Below are positions 1-8,567 of a DNA stretch of 45,251 bases, piece by piece. Origin of the DNA: Actinacidiphila cocklensis (lineage in GTDB: Bacteria; Actinomycetota; Actinomycetes; Streptomycetales; Streptomycetaceae); NCBI RefSeq assembly GCF_907177275.1, contig NZ_CAJSLV010000090.1, forward strand, positions 1-45,251, in the 5' to 3' direction. Made by a program: the position numbers and the translations under genes. Within the stretch, counting starts at the first letter, position 1, and every line of letters begins with the position of its first letter. The notes under the pieces are model-generated. The model did no database searches and was not told the DNA's origin. It saw only the letters and a list, made by a program, of their open reading frames with translations.

Positions 1-299
1 CAGGAACAAGGACCTCGACAATCCTCATTCTTGCTGGTCAGAGGCACTTTCTGCATTCCTGACCACCCGTCGGACAACCCGCTTCATGAAAGCGCGAGGT
101 TAGATCGGCGCTGAGTCTCGGGTAAATGATCTTGATCGGTGGAGTGCCCTGGCCTGCGTGTGTAGCCACAAGCCGACAAACTGCACGGCCCGCACCGGCC
201 GGCGGCGGTTCGCGGCTTGCCCGTAGGGCGTGCCGGCTTCGCCCGACTCTCGGCTGGGGGTAGTGGCTGCACTGAGGTGATGGTCGAGTGCGCTTGGTC

Positions 300-2084
300 T
301 CAGATGATCGTGGCGGGCACGTGGTGGGCGGTGAGGAGCTGGACGAGGGGCTCTGCCTCGTCTTCGGGTACGGCCAGGGCAGCGAGGCGGCGTGCGCGGG
401 TGAGGGCTACGTACCAGATCCGTAGTTGCTCGTCGGTTACAGGGTCGCTGGTTGCCCAGCGGTTGACGTTGCCCGGGTCGGGGAGGAAGAGGAGAACCGC
501 GTCTGCTTCGTCGCCTTTGACCTGGTGGACGATTGCGGCCCGCATGTCTGTGCCTGCGGTGGGTTTGGGGAGGGTGACGGCTCCGCCAGGGCGGCCTTTG
601 AGACCTTCGGGTTCGGCTCCGGGCAGGGGTGGCCATGCCTTCATCGCCTGCCATACGTCGGCGGCCCAGTCCTTGTGGGGGGCGGGGAGTTCGTAGAGGA
701 ACGCGAAAGAGGTGCGGTGCAGGCGGCTGAGGGGGAGGCCGAGGTTGCTGCAGATCCTGTCGGGGCTGCTGGTCTCCTGAGGGAACCAGTATCCCAGCAG
801 GATGCGTGCGGCGGCCGTACAGGCCCGGGTGAGCTGGCTGCTGTCTACTCCGGGGGTGTGCACGACGCTGTGGGCCCAGGCGAGGGTGCTCAGGGCGTTG
901 GCGCCGGGCCGTTCGCGGGTTACACCGGGCAGTGTGGCGTAGCGGTGCGCTGTCAGCAGGCAGTCTTCCGGGAGGACGCCGTGCTGCGCGGCGTGGGCGC
1001 GGAAGGCATCGACGACGGTCCGCCCACTGCCCGCGTGCTGGTGCTGGCTGCCTCTCGCAGCGAACCGGGTGGGGAGAACGGCGACCGGGATGGTGTCCTG
1101 CCGTACGACGGAGGTGTCCGGCGGGCGGCGACCGGCGCGCAGGGTGCTGGCGAGCTTGCAGATCACGGGGGAGCTGCGCCGGTTGCCGGTGAGGCGGACC
1201 GTGGTGGCACCGATGTGTGTGGTGAAGGCTTCCAGCGCTTTGGGTTCGGCTCCACGCCAGGCGTAGATCGCCTGGTCAGGATCACCGACGAGGACCAGTG
1301 GTAGTCCGGCGTCGTGCAGGAGCCCGAGGATCGCCAGGTCAGCGGCCGAGCAGTCCTGTGCCTCGTCGACGACGACCTCGGCGAACCGGGAGAGCAGGGG
1401 AGGCACTAGCCACTGGGCCTTGACGGGTGTCCGCAGGTGCCACAGAGCCCGGCAGCGTGCCTCGTGGCCGGTGTAGTAGCCGCGCCCGCACCAGTCGTTT
1501 CGGGCGGCGAAGACGGCCTCCTGCCACGTATTGCGGTTGTAGCGGCTTTCAGCGAGTGTCCGTTCGGCATCGGACTCCACGAGATCCCAGGCCACCCGTT
1601 CGCTGACACGGCCGTTGGTGACGTCGATGGCCAGCGGGAACTGGCCGAGCACCATGGTGCGGTCAAGGCTGATGGGTGCTTTGACGGCCCCCCAGGACTC
1701 CAGGAGCCGAGGTGCCGGGTCGGCCGGCCGCAGGGGTTTGACCAGGAATTCCCACACGAACGAGTCGAAGGTCCCGATGAAGTGCGGAGCGTGCACAAGA
1801 TCGCTGCGCCCTGCCTGGCGGCAGCGCCGCGCGATCTGGTCGCGGGCTACTCGTGTGAAGGAGATCAGTGCCCGACCCGCGCGCAGCGGCGTGGGCGGGG
1901 ACTCCAAGTGCCGGGTAGCGACGACGTGCGTTTTCCCTGCTCCGGGGCATGCGGGCACATACGCAGGCGCGCGGACACCGACTGCGGCTGCTTGCTGGCC
2001 CGCAGCAGCGGCCTGGAGTTGACCCAGCGCCCGCCTGAGTTCTTCGGCGGCAGGCTCCTCGGCCTCGGCCTCGGCTGCGGTCAC
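300..2084 (-). CDS. gajB: UvrD/Rep-like helicase, GajB of a Gabija-like system
   Basis: Superfamily 1 DNA helicase of 594 aa. Visible motifs: Walker A ACPGAGKT (residues 45-52), DEAQD (240-244), GDPDQAIYAWRGAE (267-280, motif III), LTGNRRS (motif IV), VHQVKGDEADAV (motif V) and YVALTRAR (motif VI near the C-terminus). I chose the GTG at 2084 because it overlaps the gajA stop as GTGA and removes a low-complexity Arg-rich extension to 2150. Immediate coupling to an OLD/Toprim gene is the Gabija arrangement, in which GajB senses nucleic-acid ends or termini and works with the GajA nuclease to stop phage. It is somewhat longer than the ~500 aa of the Bacillus GajB. An uncharacterised OLD-helicase pair unrelated to Gabija function cannot be excluded. 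Confidence 0.8.
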   Translation of the reverse strand: MTAAEAEAEEPAAEELRRALGQLQAAAAGQQAAAVGVRAPAYVPACPGAGKTHVVATRHLESPPTPLRAGRALISFTRVARDQIARRCRQAGRSDLVHAPHFIGTFDSFVWEFLVKPLRPADPAPRLLESWGAVKAPISLDRTMVLGQFPLAIDVTNGRVSERVAWDLVESDAERTLAESRYNRNTWQEAVFAARNDWCGRGYYTGHEARCRALWHLRTPVKAQWLVPPLLSRFAEVVVDEAQDCSAADLAILGLLHDAGLPLVLVGDPDQAIYAWRGAEPKALEAFTTHIGATTVRLTGNRRSSPVICKLASTLRAGRRPPDTSVVRQDTIPVAVLPTRFAARGSQHQHAGSGRTVVDAFRAHAAQHGVLPEDCLLTAHRYATLPGVTRERPGANALSTLAWAHSVVHTPGVDSSQLTRACTAAARILLGYWFPQETSSPDRICSNLGLPLSRLHRTSFAFLYELPAPHKDWAADVWQAMKAWPPLPGAEPEGLKGRPGGAVTLPKPTAGTDMRAAIVHQVKGDEADAVLLFLPDPGNVNRWATSDPVTDEQLRIWYVALTRARRLAALAVPEDEAEPLVQLLTAHHVPATII

Positions 2085-3994
2085 TGCTGGTCGGCCTGGT
2101 CGGCCTGCTCCGCCGCGGCCATGGGGGTCCCTTGTGGGGCGTCGGCGCACAGGAAGAGGATGGCGTCGGCGAGGTAGTCGGGAACGGCGAACGGTACGGC
2201 GCTGTCGTCGAGGACGTCGGCGAGTTCCTGGGCGAAGACGCCCTTGGAGATCGTGGTGCCTTGCGGATGCTGCCCGCTCTCGTCCGGGGTCCGCTTGTCT
2301 TTGTCCACGAACAGTTCACCGAACGCCTCGGCGGGGTCGGCGCTGGCCACCACGGTGTCCCACCGCTTCTGGGACTTCGGGGCGCACCGCAGGAAGGCAG
2401 CGCGCAGGGCTTCCCGGTTGGTGGCGGACCACAGGGCGGGCTCCAGGGTGCGCGGTGCGACAGCCAGGTGCATCTCGCCCGGAGACCCCCATTGCTGGGG
2501 AAGCGCGCGCAAGATGGCGAGTCTGTCGGGTTCGGGTTCGCCCGGGGCGACGTCGGTGTCGGTGATGGCGGCGACCTTCCGGCCGAGACACACTCCGGCG
2601 ACCGGGGCCAGCAGCACCCTCAGGTACACCTCGAATCCCACCCCGTCGACGATCACCCGCGTGGTGCCGAAGAACCGCTCGATGGCCTCGAACGCGGCCT
2701 GCCGCTGCTCGGGCGTGGGGTCTTCGGGCGCGGCCAGGACCCGCTTGGCCAGCGCAGGCAGGAGCAGCAGCTCGGAGATCCCCTCGACCAGGAACGCGCG
2801 GGGCGAGAACAGCAGAGCGCTCTTGGTGGCGTCCAGGTAGCGGTCGAGATGCCGGATCTGGCGCCGGTCCAGCCCCAATTGTGGGACGGGCAGCGGCCGG
2901 GCCTGCCATGCGCCCGGCGCCGGCGTGGGGCACCGGGTCATGACGACGAGGTTGTCGACACTTGCAGCCGCGGACAGGATGGGTGAGTGGGTGGTCACCA
3001 CGATCTGCAGGTGCCCGGCGGGCTGGGAAGGGTCCTCGACTGTGCGGCTGCGCGACTGTTTCGCGCGACGCTGCAAATAGCGCAACAGCAGGGTCTGCAG
3101 TTGCGGGTGAAGATGTGCTTCCGGCTCCTCCACCAGCAGCACAGTCAAATCGGCCTCGGCGGCCGCGTCCAGTTCGGCCATGACCGTGGCGATGAACAGC
3201 GTGTTCGCGTACCCCAGGCCCGAAGCCGCCAGAGGGGCCGCAGCCGCGCCGGCGTCACCCAGCAGCACACGCAAAGACCTGGCGATCGAAGAGAAGGTCG
3301 GCTCGGCCAGGGCCAGGTCACTCGCCTGAGGGTGCGCCCCCGCTGTCAGATCGCCCAGCGGAGCATTGATCTTGTCGCGCACAGCGGTGACATCGGAGTC
3401 GTCAGCGACCTCCTTGAGCCGGCCGCCGACGCGCTCGATGAACTCCTCCACACGCTTTTCGTCCCCCAGCAGGCCGCGCAGGATCATCCTCACCTGGTCC
3501 CCGCCCGCCGAGGCCAGTTCCCGCTCGGCATCCCGAAGCGCCGACAGGTACACATGCCGCACGCCGCCACGCATCGCAGGCTCACCCGTGACCGGCTGCG
3601 ATGCCCCCTGGGCCCAGGCGCTGCTGCCCCGCCGTCCACTGCCCTGCGGCGGCGTGTAGGACACCTGCCACCGCGCCCGGCGCCGGTCGGTGGGCCCGGC
3701 CTCGTGGACGAGGGCTTCGAGGTAGGCACCGCTCTGGCCGGACGTGATGTCCTCGACATCCAACTGCAGGCTGGGACCGGGCATCTCCGCCGTGGCCGAC
3801 CGCAGGACGTCGCTCTCCTCGAAGTACCGTGACCGCCGGCCGTCCAGCGGATCGGTGAGGAGCCGTAGCGCTTCGATGACCGTCGACTTGCCTGCGTTGT
3901 TCTCACCGACCAGGACCGTGACGTCCTCCCGCAGCGGGACGAGGGCACGCTCGCAGGAACGGAAGCGCTCGATCAGCACCTCTGACACGTACAC
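2081..3994 (-). CDS. gajA: OLD-family ATPase/Toprim endonuclease, GajA-like
   Basis: 637 aa, GTG start. The N-terminal ABC/SMC-type ATPase has Walker A GENNAGKST (30-38), a degenerate signature near SGLGYANTL (258-266), Walker B LLVEEPEAHLHPQ (286-298) and the switch His in VVTTHSPIL (332-340). The C-terminal Toprim domain has the acidic motif FLVEGISE (401-408) and AITDTDVAP (476-484), whose Asp-x-Asp binds metal. This is the GajA architecture: a sequence-specific DNA-nicking nuclease whose ATPase domain restrains activity until NTP levels fall. The 4-nt overlap with the helicase gene implies translational coupling. Defence is inferred from family and gene pairing; nothing in the sequence shows the phage range. 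Confidence 0.8.
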   Translation of the reverse strand: MYVSEVLIERFRSCERALVPLREDVTVLVGENNAGKSTVIEALRLLTDPLDGRRSRYFEESDVLRSATAEMPGPSLQLDVEDITSGQSGAYLEALVHEAGPTDRRRARWQVSYTPPQGSGRRGSSAWAQGASQPVTGEPAMRGGVRHVYLSALRDAERELASAGGDQVRMILRGLLGDEKRVEEFIERVGGRLKEVADDSDVTAVRDKINAPLGDLTAGAHPQASDLALAEPTFSSIARSLRVLLGDAGAAAAPLAASGLGYANTLFIATVMAELDAAAEADLTVLLVEEPEAHLHPQLQTLLLRYLQRRAKQSRSRTVEDPSQPAGHLQIVVTTHSPILSAAASVDNLVVMTRCPTPAPGAWQARPLPVPQLGLDRRQIRHLDRYLDATKSALLFSPRAFLVEGISELLLLPALAKRVLAAPEDPTPEQRQAAFEAIERFFGTTRVIVDGVGFEVYLRVLLAPVAGVCLGRKVAAITDTDVAPGEPEPDRLAILRALPQQWGSPGEMHLAVAPRTLEPALWSATNREALRAAFLRCAPKSQKRWDTVVASADPAEAFGELFVDKDKRTPDESGQHPQGTTISKGVFAQELADVLDDSAVPFAVPDYLADAILFLCADAPQGTPMAAAEQADQADQQ

Positions 3995-4052
3995 GCCGCT
4001 GTCCCCCCGGACCGGTCGGACCGCCCTCGCGCAGAAGCCAGCGGCGGATCAC

Positions 4053-4075
4053 AGTGCCGGGACTCCTCCGGCACT
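4053..4075. promoter_or_regulatory. 8-bp hairpin between the Mrr gene and gajA
   Basis: AGTGCCGG, a 7-nt loop, then CCGGCACT: a perfect 8-bp stem 59 nt upstream of the gajA start and about 210 nt beyond the stop of the Mrr-like gene. There is no T-tract. It could terminate the upstream transcription unit or act as a leader element of gajA-gajB. Confidence 0.35.
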
Positions 4076-4287
4076 GACAGCGCTGCGTGCCCGACGGGAC
4101 AAGACACTAGTTCAGCGGCATGCGGGCGGCGGCCCCACGCACGAGACGACTGGTACCCATGACGTAGGCAGGGGACCAGCGTTCGGCCCTGCTCCAGTCC
4201 CACTTTGCTCAGCACCGGCGGTGCATACGCACCCCCCGCCGGTTCTCCAGCCGGTGTACGGGGCGCAGATTCGCCCAGATTCCGGCG

Positions 4288-4986
4288 TCAGGCTGCGGCC
4301 CGCCGGGCCTGGCGCTTTCTGGCTGTGACCGGCAGCCGGAGGAGTTCTGCGAGGGGCCGCCCGGTGTCGGCCCACTGGTGCAGCAAGGCGCGGTCGATCC
4401 AGCAGATGCCGTGCCGGTCACCCCAGGCTTTGGCGTCGCGGGTGAGGGAGCCGTTGGTGACCACGACGGCGATGTCGGCGCGATGGACCGGCCGGGCGGT
4501 TCCGTTGACCTGGTACATCACGTGGGAGCCGACCTTCGCGGCGACAGTGGTGTGCTTGGCCTGGACAACGATCCGCCCGTGGAAGGGGTGTTCCGCGATG
4601 ACGTCGGCACACTGGTCGCCTGCCTGGCCGACCCTGCGGGCCCAGGTGCACCCGTCGCGGAGCATCAAGTCGCGCAGGGCGAACTCGAAGGCCTGGTCGT
4701 CCATCGCGTCGATGGCGCCCATACTCAGCCGCAGGATGGCCAGGCGCCGGGCGTGTTCCCGGCGGGCTGCTGCCCGCCTGTTCCGCCAGAGGACAGACGC
4801 TCCTGCAGCGGCGGCGAGGAAAACGACCAGCACGGGCCAGGCCCCCACCAGCCATTGCCCCGCGGACGCCGCCGCCTGCAGCACCCACAGCAGGCACGCG
4901 ACGGCGATGACGCCCGCGGCGATCTGCTCAACCGGAGTCTTGGGAGCACGGCGGCGCAGCCACCGCCCGGCCCGCCGTCGGTTCAC
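4288..4986 (-). CDS. Membrane-anchored Mrr-type restriction endonuclease
   Basis: 232 aa. The N-terminal third has two hydrophobic segments (IAAGVIAVACLLWVLQ and AWPVLVVFLAAAAGASVLW) that anchor the protein. The rest is an Mrr_cat-type PD-(D/E)xK fold: FEFALRDLMLRDG, then DQCADVIAEHP and VVQAKHTT, giving the Asp and Gln-x-Lys of the QxK catalytic variant. Such nucleases cut foreign, often methylated, DNA; a membrane tether suggests action at DNA entry. The GTG start at 4986 is chosen because it overlaps the stop of the preceding membrane protein (GTGA). It lies on the same strand upstream of gajA, separated by 293 nt. Confidence 0.7.
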   Translation of the reverse strand: MNRRRAGRWLRRRAPKTPVEQIAAGVIAVACLLWVLQAAASAGQWLVGAWPVLVVFLAAAAGASVLWRNRRAAARREHARRLAILRLSMGAIDAMDDQAFEFALRDLMLRDGCTWARRVGQAGDQCADVIAEHPFHGRIVVQAKHTTVAAKVGSHVMYQVNGTARPVHRADIAVVVTNGSLTRDAKAWGDRHGICWIDRALLHQWADTGRPLAELLRLPVTARKRQARRAAA

Positions 4987-5132
4987 CGGTGGCCTGCCCC
5001 AACCGGTGCGGACACCGTCACTGACGGGGCGGGGGCGGGGGTGGCGCCCTGCGAGGAGCCGCCGAGGTGCCCCCAGGCCCATAACGCCGCCACGACGACA
5101 GCGCCGGTGATCCAGGGACTGGTCTTTTTCAC
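4983..5132 (-). CDS. Small single-pass membrane protein upstream of the Mrr gene
   Basis: 49 aa from a GTG: VKKTSP, then the hydrophobic helix WITGAVVVAALWAWG, then a Ser/Thr/Ala/Pro-rich tail. The stop overlaps the Mrr start by GTGA, so the two are probably co-translated. An earlier in-frame start at 5192 would add a non-hydrophobic leader. I prefer the Lys-Lys start because it sits directly before the membrane segment. No family recognised; likely a partner or stabiliser of the membrane nuclease. Confidence 0.5.
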   Translation of the reverse strand: MKKTSPWITGAVVVAALWAWGHLGGSSQGATPAPAPSVTVSAPVGAGHR

Positions 5133-5192
5133 GGCAGTACCGGGGTTACGCCTTATGTGGGCGCGAACAGTGTGAAATCCGGGCTCCGGCAT

Positions 5193-5531
5193 GGGGGTTC
5201 AACCTTGTCTGCTGCGCGGGGCCGCGGGTGCCGCCCCCGTCCGTACTGGGTCTACCGGTGGCCTCTGACAGACCCCTGGGGGGTACGCGCAGATTCAGGC
5301 CAGGCGTAACCGCCCTCCCCAGCCCGGTCGTCCTTCCCTCACCATGTCTGTGACCTGGCCTGCCAGGACGCATCCGGTCCAGTGCCGACTCGCGCCCCTC
5401 GCACGGCTGCGCGGCAGCGCCGGGAAGAGCATCGGGTTGTGACCTGCCCGGACACCGCCAGGCACACCCATCACAGCAGTTGTCGTGATTTCGCCGTTCA
5501 GTGCACCTATGAGAAAAGCGTCCGTGGAACG
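5193..5531. other. Intergenic stretch without a convincing gene
   Basis: Open frames exist (for example a 73-codon plus frame from 5382 that runs into the IS), but none shows a family motif. The last part is the upstream flank of the small gene interrupted by the insertion sequence at 5560. Confidence 0.5.
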
Positions 5532-5555
5532 GTGACGGGCGCCGGGACCCCGGGG
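5532..5555 (+). pseudogene. 5' codons of a small gene separated by the insertion sequence
   Basis: GTG at 5532 followed by seven codons reads exactly in frame, through the CTAG duplication, into the open frame at 6731-6909 once the IS is removed (VTGAGTPG-LADS-MAVVEAM). This suggests the element landed in or just before the first codons of the gene now starting at 6739. The joint is seen in the sequence. Whether GTG 5532 was the native start is inference. Confidence 0.45.
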
Positions 5556-5613
5556 CTAGGCCGGTTCGTTTGGATCACTTCTGCTGGCCGAGATTGTCGT
5601 TGATAATGTCCAT

Positions 5614-5823
5614 GTGACAAAATTCCATGTGACAAACCGCATGAGCGCTATGACCTCGGCCTTTGGCGTCCTTGTCAGCGTGGTACCGGTCGTTTTGGGC
5701 GTTCGTGAGTACCGTTCTGGCGCGTCGGTACTCTGGCTCGTGGCTGGAGCCGTGATCCACCTCAGCGCTTGGTACACGCTCGTGCGGGACGTGCGGCGGC
5801 TTCGCACTGGGCCAACCGCCTGA
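5614..5823 (+). CDS. Small membrane protein inside the IS (passenger-like)
   Basis: 69 aa with two hydrophobic segments (AFGVLVSVVPVVLGV and ASVLWLVAGAVIHLSAWYTLV). It lies between the left terminal repeat and the transposase in the same direction. TTGTCG (5594) and GATAAT (5602) are promoter-like hexamers but sit too close together to be a standard pair. Several starts are possible (GTG 5614, GTG 5629, ATG 5641). No family recognised. Confidence 0.4.
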   Translation: MTKFHVTNRMSAMTSAFGVLVSVVPVVLGVREYRSGASVLWLVAGAVIHLSAWYTLVRDVRRLRTGPTA

Positions 5824-5866
5824 CAGCGGTGCTGTTCCAACCCGCCCCGCCAGTCGTTGTTCGTGT

Positions 5867-6711
5867 GTGCCGTTGACTGACGCGCAGTGGGCGCGAATCG
5901 AGCCGTTACTCCCGGATCGGACACCGCGGCAGGGTGGCCGGTGGCGGGATCACCGAGAAGTGATCGACGCGATCGCCTGGAAGTTCCAGACGGGATCGCA
6001 GTGGATCCACCTGCCAGAGAGGTACGGCAACTGGCGAGGCGTCTACAACCGGCTGCGGATGTGGGCCGTCGACGGCACGTGGGAGCGGGTGTTCACCACG
6101 CTGGTCGCTCAGGCCGACGCCGACGACGACCTCAACTGGGCCGTCTCGGTGGACTCCACCATCGTGCGCGCACACCAGCATGCGGCGGGGGCCCGCAAAA
6201 AGGGGCTCCAGCAGGCGAACCGGCAGACCACGCCATCGGCCGGTCCCGGGGCGGACTGACCACAAAGATCCATCTCGCCTCTGATGCCCACTGCCGGCCG
6301 CTGGCCTTCGTGCTCACCGCCGGACAGGCTGGTGACGCACCCGCCTTCGCTCACGTCATGGCTCGCCTGCGCGTTCCTCGACGGCGAGGACGGCCCCGCA
6401 CCAGGCCGGATGTGGTCCTGGCCGATAAGGCGTACTCTTCCCGCGCGATCCGCGAGCACCTACGCAAGCGCGGTATCCGGGCGGTCATTCCCGTTCCAGC
6501 CGATCAGCGGGGCCACCGGCTGCGGCGAGGCAGCCGGGGCGGCAGGCCGCCCGCCTTCGACCGCGAGGCATACAAGCAGCGCAACACCGTCGAACGCTGC
6601 ATCAACCGCTTGAAGCAGTGGCGGGGTATCGCCACCCGTTACGAGAAGACCGCGACCATCTACCTGGCCGGACTCCACATCGCAGGCATCTTCCTCTGGT
6701 CAGCGCGGTGA
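5867..6711 (+). CDS. IS5-family transposase made by -1 frameshifting
   Basis: Two overlapping frames: the first (5867-6259) gives LTDAQWARIEPLLPD and the first catalytic Asp (SVDSTIVRAHQ). The second frame gives GGLTTKIHL, the second Asp (VVLADKAYSS) and the Glu (NTVERCINRLKQWRGI), completing the DDE triad. The join is at CGC-AAA-AAG-GGG near 6196-6207, an A-rich slippery run followed by Gs, where a -1 slip links ARKKG to APAGEP. Frameshift expression is normal in this group, so this is probably a functional element rather than a mutant. The stop lies within the right inverted repeat. Confidence 0.8.
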
Positions 6712-6738
6712 TCCAAACGAAACTGCCTAGCTGACTCG

Positions 6739-6909
6739 ATGGCCGTCGTAGAGGCAATGGCGCGAGCGCTGTGGGACGGACAGACGTCCCGGCACGGCAA
6801 GCAGACCCCGACCCGGCCGGAAACCCTGGAGGCTGCCCGTGCCGGGGTTCATCTCGCCGCCACTCTGATGCAGTGGTTTGTCTCGGGCGCGGTGACGCGG
6901 AACCCCTGA
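6739..6909 (+). CDS. Small conserved actinomycete protein truncated or displaced by the IS
   Basis: 56 aa: MAVVEAMARALWDGQ, then HGKQTPTRPETLEAARAG and HLAATLMQWFVSGAV. Compact, mostly helical, with good GC3. It resembles small streptomycete proteins of unknown function with a PTRPETLEAA core. It begins 9 nt after the IS target duplication and its frame is open back through the CTAG, so the original 5' end may have been longer (see 5532). No function assigned. Confidence 0.55.
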   Translation: MAVVEAMARALWDGQTSRHGKQTPTRPETLEAARAGVHLAATLMQWFVSGAVTRNP

Positions 6910-7006
6910 CCGCTCTTGACGACGCGGTCCTGCCGAGGGCCGACCGTGATGTGAACGTGGGAGGTGCCCGCACACCGTGGTGTGCGGGCACCTCCCGTTC
7001 CCTGCA

Positions 7007-7693
7007 TCAGCTACGCGTCGATGGCGGCGGCAGGTTGCGAAGGGCGTTGCTGCGCTTGCGCTGTTTTATCCGCAGCCGCCGCCAGGTGACGGTCCAGGTG
7101 GCGATGTCAGCGATGCCGCACGTCTCCAGGAAGCGGACCATGGTCGCCTCCTTGGGCAGGTTCGCGGCGTTGAGCATGTCGCAGATCGTGCTGCGCCGCA
7201 GCTGGCCACCGCTGGCGTCGGCCAGCTGCCGCAGGGACGGCTCGCCGGCCCAGACCAGGACGTCGTTGAGCTTCTCCACGAATTCGCCCGATGTGGCGCA
7301 CTCGATGGGGTCGGGCTCGCGACCGCGGATTACCCTGGCCGCGCTGAGCTGGCGGCGTGCCCGCTGTCCCTCCCATACCGTGCGGAGCAGTTCGATTTCC
7401 GCCTGCTCGGCACCGAGGATCAGCGCGGTGTGCATGACAGTGCGCCACGGGAATCCTGCGTCCATGCTGAGCATTCGCTGGACGCCGGACGGACTCAGAG
7501 GGGCGCCGCAGTCCTTGAGCTTGAGCGCGATCTCGGCCGGGGTGAGGCCGGACCGGACTCGCATGAAGGTCAGCAGCACGTGAGGTGCAGTCAGCCGCAT
7601 CAGCTCGGAATCGGAGTAGCGGGAGTCGAGCTGCCGCAGCAGCTGCTGGCTCATCGCCACATTCCGCTGGGTGGCAGGCAGGTTGCTGCCCAT
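7007..7693 (-). CDS. Helix-turn-helix (XRE-like) regulator, two-domain
   Basis: 228 aa. The N-terminal half (LMRLTAPHVLLTFMRVRSGL, PAEIALKLKDCGAPLSPSGV) and the C-terminal half (FVEKLNDVLVWAGEPSLRQL, GGQLRRSTICDML, VRFLETCGI) each look like a helical DNA-binding unit. The second resembles the XRE N-terminal module common in actinomycete signalling proteins. The ATG overlaps the TGA of the upstream membrane protein (TGATG), so the pair is an operon. Target unknown. Confidence 0.6.
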   Translation of the reverse strand: MGSNLPATQRNVAMSQQLLRQLDSRYSDSELMRLTAPHVLLTFMRVRSGLTPAEIALKLKDCGAPLSPSGVQRMLSMDAGFPWRTVMHTALILGAEQAEIELLRTVWEGQRARRQLSAARVIRGREPDPIECATSGEFVEKLNDVLVWAGEPSLRQLADASGGQLRRSTICDMLNAANLPKEATMVRFLETCGIADIATWTVTWRRLRIKQRKRSNALRNLPPPSTRS

Positions 7694-7989
7694 CAGCCGG
7701 CGTCCCGGCCCGGCATGCGGTGCAGGGCGCCCCCGCCCCTGATGATGGACGTGGCCGCGTCGACCGCGACACCGAGCAGGAGCGCGGCCAGGAGCGCGGC
7801 CATCACCTCGGCGGCGAAGCCGAGGAAGGCCATCGTGGCCAGCAGGATGGCCGCCAGGGCGGCCATCTGCAGACGGGTGGTGCGGGTGAAGCCGAAGCCG
7901 GCCACGGGCTGGTCGTTGACGACGCAGCCACCCCCGCCGGCCAGGCCGGGCAGTGGGTGTGACGAACTGGCCTTGCGGAAAGAGGACAT
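7693..7989 (-). CDS. Small membrane protein paired with the HTH regulator
   Basis: 98 aa with one long or two short hydrophobic helices (RLQMAALAAILLATMAFLGF and VMAALLAALLLGVAVDA) and a basic tail. The GAAGG about 8 nt before ATG 7989 is a good ribosome site. The stop overlaps the start of the regulator by one base. Coupling to an HTH protein suggests a membrane partner of the regulator. No family recognised. Confidence 0.55.
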   Translation of the reverse strand: MSSFRKASSSHPLPGLAGGGGCVVNDQPVAGFGFTRTTRLQMAALAAILLATMAFLGFAAEVMAALLAALLLGVAVDAATSIIRGGGALHRMPGRDAG

Positions 7990-8567
7990 ATGTACACCTT
8001 CGGACTAAGTGCCTGAACCAGGGCGGGGTTTGGCGACCCCAGCGAGCGGAAGGACTCTCGCCAGATAACACTCTGGTCCGGTCCGATGCTGAATACAAGC
8101 CGCTTCAGAACGGTCGGAATTCGGTGTCTACTACATGCGATGCGTGCCGGGATGCAGGGGCTCAGTGATGTCGGTGGGAGGAGGTACGATGACTAACTTT
8201 CACCTCAGCGAAGCCCGCCGGATGCATTTGCATGATCGCAGGTCCGGGGGTGTCCGGTGCCATCCGAAACTGTCCGGAAAAACGGTCCGGGGTACGAATG
8301 GCACACTGATGCGGGAACGCCATGAGCAGGCAAGATGTCGATTATGTACAGGCCCGCTGTCCGGTGGTGTCCGAACTGGTTGGTCGGGAACCTCGAAATG
8401 CCGACACTCACTGATGACTCAAGTCCTTGAACCAGGGCGAAGTCGATCAAGGGGGCGTCGTTGGCGCGGCTCCCCCAATATGTGACGCAGACCACTGCGT
8501 CACGGGAGGGTCCGCGCTCACGGGTGCGGGCCCTTCGGCGTGTCCAGGGTGAAAGCGACTACCAACC
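7990..8567. other. Promoter-bearing intergenic region with a two-copy direct repeat
   Basis: AAGTGCCTGAACCAGGGCG at 8007-8025, just upstream of the membrane protein/HTH operon, recurs as AAGTCCTTGAACCAGGGCG at 8421-8439 (17 of 19 match). Open frames here (8135-8485 plus, 8205-8495 minus) overlap one another and show no motif, so I do not call a gene. Confidence 0.4.

Larger units (their letters stand above)
5560..6726 (+). mobile_element. IS5-family (IS427-like) insertion sequence
   Basis: 1,167 bp with 19-bp terminal inverted repeats: GCCGGTTCGTTTGGATCAC at the left and, on the other strand, GCAGTTTCGTTTGGATCAC at the right, 17 of 19 matching. CTAG is duplicated at 5556-5559 and 6727-6730. 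The transposase occupies the right three quarters, its stop lying in the right repeat. The left ~290 bp between the repeat and the transposase holds an extra small ORF, unusual for this compact family. Both ends and the target duplication are intact, so the insertion is recent. Confidence 0.85.

Noticed and set aside
8205..8495. 96-aa minus ORF in the intergenic region
   Set aside because: Overlaps an equally long plus frame, poor codon pattern, no motif.
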